A stretch of DNA of 64,000 nucleotides from Erigeron canadensis (Eukaryota > Streptophyta > Magnoliopsida > Asterales > Asteraceae): NCBI RefSeq assembly GCF_010389155.1, contig NC_057761.1, forward strand, positions 7,194,501 to 7,258,500. Reading direction: 5' to 3'. Shown in pieces: positions 58,281 through 64,000 of the stretch. Both the position numbers and the translations under genes were made by a program. Every line of letters begins with the position of its first letter. Positions within the stretch are counted from its first letter, which is position 1. The notes below the pieces were generated by a model. That model was not told the DNA's origin and did no database searches. It saw only the letters and a program-made list of their open reading frames with translations.

Positions 58281-59954
58281 CTGTAGTAAAAGCACAAAAC
58301 AATAACGTGGTTAAACAATACAAAACTTTTGAGAATTCAGGAGCGTCTGCAATTACCAATTAACACTATTCTTTACGAAAAAGTTCCACCAGAAAGAAAA
58401 AACAAAAGCTGCACTATCAGATCCGATCCTTGGAATAGGAACTGTCAAATATGATTATAAGTGACAAAATGGATGGGTTGCCCTTTCAAAAATTACTTTT
58501 CACCATTTCTTTTAGTTCTAAAAGATAAGTAAGATTATATATGATTACCAAAGCCTTACTTTTGGTGGGTAATTTGATATTGGTCCTGGACCTTATATGA
58601 CCCAAGTATACTTTTGGCGACGTTAAATCCTTTGACCCATTCCTAATTTTAAAATTTTTTTTTAACTAATCTATTAACAACAAATATAAACATAATGTAA
58701 CTCATATCGACCCATAAAATATACAAATTTAGTATGGCCGTTCTGCCAAATGAAAATAACTTTCACGTTTTTGCTATCAGACTGTACAAAATACAAGATC
58801 AATTAGGATTCCTATGTTGTCTATGACCAAGATAAGTGTACTCAAGGAATCTATAGGATCTGGATGTCTTCTGTTTCACTGCACATTCTCTAATCTTACG
58901 TGATACTTTACAGAAGAAATTTTTTTAACTAACCTGATCCGACTAAAGTGAAGCCCAAATAACATATACCATTTTGTTACACACAAGTCTAAGGCCAACT
59001 TCAGTCATACCACTATCTCTATCTCTAAAATCACAGAAAAATTGAGTATATTTCTCATCTAAACAATTAGAATTTCCACCCATTACTCTAAAAGACTAAA
59101 AACCTTACTGTATATACTTTATACCTTATAATTTCATCTTTTTGCAATAAACAAATACATTATAATGAAAAAGTAGTTATAGAGGTTAAATAGTGGTCCT
59201 CTGTGGCTCTGTATATAGAAAAAAGTTGGTAACCTCTTAAAATTTCCCTACAGATAAAATAAAAGACCTATTAGAGTGAGTTTTTATCCTCTACCTTAAG
59301 ATTTAGAACTTAGAACTTAGAAAAGACCATTGGTGATATCCTGGCTAAGTAACCTTTTAGTATAAATATCAAAAACAGCAATGACCCACACAGATAGACT
59401 ATTTTCCAAGTCCAGTGAATTAGGACAAGAGGCAATAAACAAAATCCAAAATCACAAAAAAGAAATAAATGCAAATTTCATGAAACAACTTGTCCTTTTT
59501 GGCTGCCTTAAAGTTTAGGACATTGTCACTATCTGCTTCTCTTTTAGTTTATCAAAAATACTGATATGCCCTTCAATCGACATGAGTACACAAGAATATA
59601 CTATCCTTATCCTGCTACATAAATAGGTACCTTTATTATCAAACCTTATTCAATAAATAGTTCATACTGAAACTACTAGACTTTGTGAAAAGAAAACAAT
59701 GATGAAGCTCTTATAGAATACCTTAATTTGAAATGAAGAGTTTTCAACGGGTAAAATAGGTAGACGGGTGAAGTTTTTCTTATTCATGTTAGTCAAGAAT
59801 AACAGCCTTTAATTTAGATGTATGTTGTCCAAATGGGATATTCGCATGACTGTTTAAAACAGCCAAATAAATATATTATGGGAAGTGATTTTCCTACTAA
59901 AATTTTTAGTTCTCCTACTACATATAATTTGTTATAAAAAGAAATTAAATTTTT
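58281..59954. other. AT-rich DNA upstream of the LYM exons, no exon seen
   Basis: No open frame with LysM or signal-peptide character on the minus strand. It could be intron or intergenic. Confidence 0.45.
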
Positions 59955-60170
59955 GAGAAAATGTCACAAATGGTCCATGTGCTTTGTCATATTGCATTTT
60001 GTCCCATGTGCTTTTTTCATTACAACTGGTCCTGACTTTTTCGTTTTCGTTACCAGAAACCCCTGGCACTAACTTCTGTTAAATTTGGCCGTTAAATCCC
60101 TCACGGCATGTCACGTGAGGGCATTTGGTCCATTTTGTAATTGCGGGACTACTTGTGATAAAAAAAATAC
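59955..60170 (+). mobile_element. Orphan end of a MULE related to 30398-31870
   Basis: Begins GAGAAAATGTCACAAATGG and continues in parallel with the left end at 30398 ('cctggcactaacttctgtta', 'gttaaatccctca', 'tcacgtgagggcattt'). No matching opposite end was found inside the window. Confidence 0.65.
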
Positions 60171-60924
60171 CTTCTTCTTTTTTCCAACTACCACACCACC
60201 ACCACCACCACTTAAATTGGGCCAAACACACACCTCTACTGGCCTCCTTATTTCGTTGCAAGAAACCTCTGACACTAACCCCATTGTTTTTTACAGTTTA
60301 ATATTAACCCAAAAACTCTGAAATTTCTACCTTTATTAATTTTAATTCAATATAAAACTCATTCGGTGTTATAGTTTGAGGATGTTTTGAAGTACTAATG
60401 AGTCTTGCAACTTATTTGTGTCCAAGAAAAAAAAACTCATCCCATCAAAAATTCTGACCTAGAATATTAATTATTGACCTTCTTGATCTACCACACTCCA
60501 CCAGAAATTACCTCCGGCGATCCATTCATCACCATACCTAAAGCCAAATGCACCTTAATCTCATCACCAAATCATCACGACCCAACACCTTTATCTCTCA
60601 CAATCATATGGTCGCCACCATCTCCATCATCCCCACGGCCACCACCCATCCACCTCAAACATTAAAGAACAAAAAAATGTGGCTTTGTCGTCACTGGCCG
60701 GAACTGACAAGCCTGACTACCACACCACCCAAGTTCGATTAGACCACTGGCATTACCGAACCACGACCGTCGTTAACCCGCCACAATCGTTACCATTCTG
60801 CACTTTATATTTTTGTAGATCCAAAAATCCAAATTAAAAAATCTCCAATTTTCATCATCATCATCAACATCTTCTCTTTCATTTTCTTATGATGTATGTG
60901 TTGCTTCTTATCTTTCATATATAT
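60171..60924. other. Intergenic DNA with ACC-rich stretches
   Basis: CCACCA-rich segments give small proline/threonine-rich open frames that look like composition artefacts. A (TA)n run lies at about 60918-60940. Confidence 0.4.
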
Positions 60925-60939
60925 ATATATATATATATA

Positions 60940-61090
60940 GTGGTTTGTTCATATGAAACCCTAATTATCTATACATCTAAAGGGCTGCATCTCAGCCCTT
61001 AGATCAAACTAATCAATGGCTGAGATTAGCATTTAACTTACAACTAAAATTATACACGGAAGGGTAGTTTCGTAAATTACCCTTCATCCT
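60940..61090. mobile_element. Possible terminal region of a MULE/Kaonashi-like element
   Basis: 'ggtttgttcatatgaaaccc', 'gggctgcatctcagccc' and 'caatggctgagatt' after a TA microsatellite resemble the start of plant elements with long inverted ends. The partner end would lie beyond 64000. Inference only. Confidence 0.3.
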
Positions 61091-61649
61091 TTATTCTTCC
61101 TCGGCCTCCCAAAATACACACGCACACAGTATCCAACACCAACACACACTTAAAAGCTGCGATTCACACAGTAAACACATACACTATTGCTCTCTCTTCT
61201 TTCCAGCCATTCTACCCGTTTATCATGTCTTTGGCCATTATTTCTACGTCGATTATCTCTATCTGTTAATTATGTGTCTCCGGCAATTATTCTACTGGCG
61301 ATTATCATTTCCATCGGCATTCCGTCTAATTCATTAAATAGATAACGGAAAAGTGATATGATGATCCGATCTACTTCTTCTTTATTTATTCATTTTTTTT
61401 ATTTTTTTTCATTTTGTATGATTTTTTAGGTTTTTAGTTAATTTTTTTATGTTTTGTTTTCATTTCTAATTTTATTGTTAGAATCAAGTGATTATATAGT
61501 GTTATTAGTTTATGTGTAGAATCAAAAATGATTTTGTATATTTTTATAAGTTTTTTGTTTTTTTTATTTTAAAGTTCATAATCATATTTGATTATGTATA
61601 TAGATCTTAGAGATTTGTTTTTATGTATCTGTATTTGTAAAATCATATT

Positions 61650-63030
61650 TGATTATGTAAAATCATAACTTAAACAAGATCAACTATTGAAAATCATATA
61701 TGATTATGAAAATCATATTTGTAAATAAGTTTCTTAAATTGAAACTTATTCATAATCATAAATGATTTTAAGCATACATTGTGACATACCCATACAAAAT
61801 CATATTGATGTTATTACAAAGAAAAATATTTAAAATCATTGTTTACAACATATATGATTTTCTATATGCTTTCCACACACAATCATAACTTATAAAGATC
61901 AACTATTCAAAATCAAAAATGATTCTACGTATACATGGGTAATAGTTATAGAAAATCATTATGATTCTGTATAGCACAATGTGACGAAATGAAATCAGCT
62001 TCTTACATTGAAACTTATTCATAATCATAAATGATTTTAAGCATACATTTTGACATACCCATACAAAATCATATTTGATGTATTACAAAGAAAAATATTT
62101 AAAATCATTGTTTAGAATCATATATGATTTTCTATATGCTTTCCACAAACAATCATAACTTATACAAGATCAACTATTCAAAATTAAAAATGATTGTACG
62201 TATACATGGGTAATAGTTATAGAAAATCATTTATGATTCTGTATAGCACAATGTGACGAAATGAAATCAGCTTTTTACATTGAAACTTATTCATAATCAT
62301 AAATGATTTTAAGCATACATTGTGACATACCTATACAAAATCATATTTGATGTTATTACAAAGAAAAATATTTAAAATCATTGTTTAGAATCATATATGA
62401 TTTTCTATATGCTTTCCACACAATCATAACTTATACAAGATCAACTATTCAAAATCAAAAATGATTCTACGTATACATGGGTAATAGTTATAGAAAATCA
62501 TTATGATTCTGTATAGCACAATGTGACGAAATGAAATCAGTTTCTTACATTGAAACTTATTCATAATCATAATGATTTTAAGCATACATTGTGACATACC
62601 CATACAAAATCATATTTGATGTTATTACAAAGAAAAATATTTAAAATCATTGTTTAGAATCATATATGATTTTCTATATGCTTTCCACACACAATCATAA
62701 CTTATACAAGATCAACTATTCAAAATCAAAAATGATTCTACGTATACATGGGTAATAGTTATAGAAAATCATTTATGATTCTGTATAGCACAATGTGACG
62801 AAATGAAATCAGTTTCTTACATTGAAACTTATTCATAATCATAAATGATTTTAAGCATACATTGTGACATACCCATACAAAATCATATTTGATGTTATTA
62901 CAAAGAAAAATATTTTAAAATCATTGTTTAGAATCATATATGATTTTCTATATGCTTTCCACAAACAATCATAACTTATACAAGATCAACTATTCAAAAT
63001 CAAAAATGATTCTACGTATACAACTTATAC
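61650..63030. repeat. ~271-bp tandem repeat, ~5 copies, dense in AATCAT/ATGATT dyads
   Basis: 'gaaacttattcataatcat' starts at 61741, 62010, 62282, 62552 and 62824 (steps of 269-272 bp). Each unit holds about six dyads such as AATCATAAATGATT, AATCATATATGATT and AATCATTTATGATT. The copies differ mainly by small indels. No coding content. Confidence 0.9.
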
Positions 63031-63298
63031 AAATCATAAATAAAATATATTTCATTTTCTATTGCTGAAATACATAAATATAACATTGTTATCATATTGT
63101 TTCACAACAGATTATATAACTTTATTTCACAAACTATTTCCATATACACGACGAACCCTATAATTTCTTGTTCTTAGATAGTTCTCTTATTTCCTTAATG
63201 CTATACATGCTTTTATCTTATTGGCATCCTCAAGTATTTTGTCGCTTCAGTGTTAATGTTATGTGTCAACATCTTTGCGGCATACTTTATTCTCAACT

Positions 63299-64000
63299 TC
63301 ACAAGTACTTCAAGCTGATCCTTGGATTCGACTGGAATACCACAATTCCAATTTTTTGATTGTTGACCAATAAAACATTCCATATGTCGCATAAGAAAAA
63401 ACCACAGTCAACATTGTTATTTTCTGTATGCCATTGAAGATCTAGTTGTTCTGCTTGGTATAAGTCAACAATATTGACAATGGATGATTCACATTCTTGA
63501 AATGCCTTGAGAAGTGATAAAGCTATGCAAATATCAAAAGCAAATTTAGCTAATTTTATAAAATTAAATAAAAGAGAGTTGATTTGATTTGTACATACCA
63601 CGGTATCACACACGTTCTCATATTTGTCTTTGAAATCAGAAGTTGAAGTGATATTGTCGATAATATGAAACCCATTTAAATCATCTGTTATCTCCAGAAC
63701 CAGAAGATAAAAATGTTGCCCACGACAGATTGGGATAAATATCTATTTCATAGTTTAAAGCAAAAACAAAATAAGTTAGATAAACAATTAAGAAAAATCA
63801 AATTCAAATGAATAGAGAGACACACAAATCTGTATCATACCATATCGACTTCTCTAAATGACAGTACATCAGGATCATTATTAAAAAAGTTCTCCAAATT
63901 AGACTTAAAAATCTGGTGAAGCACATCCTTATTTTTCTTAGAATGCTCATCAAATAGTTCATGTGTCTGTTGAATTAAAAAATCAAAGAGTTTTAACTTT
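63299..64000 (-). CDS. Ulp1-like (C48) cysteine peptidase, partial at the window edge
   Basis: Exon-like pieces on the minus strand: 63966-63841, 63742-63599 and 63505-63299, with introns bounded by GT-AG (the last acceptor, CTTCTCAAG, is weaker). The middle exon encodes IFIPICRGQHFYLLVLEI, with the catalytic His, then GFHIIDN, with the Asp. The last encodes QWHTENNNVDCGFFL, with the nucleophilic Cys, and stops at 63299. The usual Trp after His is Phe. This is the SUMO-protease fold used by Ulp1 enzymes; transposon-borne plant versions look alike, with an RTE/D-N-x-DCG motif. No stop is seen in the pieces. Upstream exons lie beyond the window. Transposon origin is suggested by the adjoining repeats. 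Confidence 0.7.

Overview
The window is nuclear DNA of a flowering plant, most likely a core eudicot and plausibly a member of the daisy family (Asteraceae). The signs are spliced genes with GT-AG introns, very AT-rich intergenic DNA, plant-only gene families, and plant transposons nested several levels deep. The family-level guess is an inference from the style of the repeats and is not proven.

Only a few host genes are convincing. (1) 25033-27102 (+) encodes a 689-aa, Lys-rich, four-Myb/SANT protein of the REB1/RNA polymerase I termination-factor type, with a likely untranslated first exon near 24060. (2) 51545-56161 (+) is a complete eight-exon CDK-like Ser/Thr kinase with an N-terminal MGC motif (684 aa). 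(3) 57426-58280 (-) holds the last three exons of a LysM GPI-anchored receptor (LYM2/CEBiP type); its LysM exon(s) are not in the window. (4) 63299-64000 (-) is a Ulp1-like (C48) peptidase with its catalytic triad, cut by the window edge and probably part of a transposon.

Region 421-22900 is one nest. An array of ~98-bp AT-rich repeats is split at a TAA by a ~1.4-kb element with PIF/Harbinger-like ends (934-22561). That element was in turn hit by a 13-kb Ty1/copia (SIRE-like) retrotransposon (978-14023) and by a 7.13-kb Mutator-like element (MULE, 14231-21360; ~130-bp inverted ends, 9-bp target duplication with one mismatch). The MULE is a gene collector. It carries a decayed MULE transposase tail, a GRF zinc-finger gene with one nonsense codon, an uninterrupted 115-aa ORF of unknown function with TATA and AATAAA signals, an open spliced PB1-like gene, and antisense exon fragments of a chitinase-like (CTL) gene and of a protein disulfide isomerase gene.

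Region 27.8-29 kb has antisense debris of an LHY/CCA1 clock gene and of an unrecognised gene. Region 29.9-42.9 kb is a second nest: an array of AATCAC/GTGATT dyads split by a 1.47-kb MULE derivative (perfect 9-bp TSD) and by a solo LTR (TSD GATTA). That LTR contains another solo LTR (TSD CCTTA) hosting a 5'-truncated RTE-type LINE (16-bp TSD), a MITE-like insert, and a second solo LTR of the outer family (TSD TAATT).

Region 43-50.5 kb is intergenic with a MULE derivative (46123-47839) and several Helitron-like ends. Region 56-64 kb carries an RTE/SINE tail, the LYM fragment, an orphan MULE end, a ~271-bp satellite-like array and the Ulp1 gene. The last two may belong to one Ulp1-carrying MULE (Kaonashi-like).

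All calls come from reading the sequence by eye; no database search or alignment was run.
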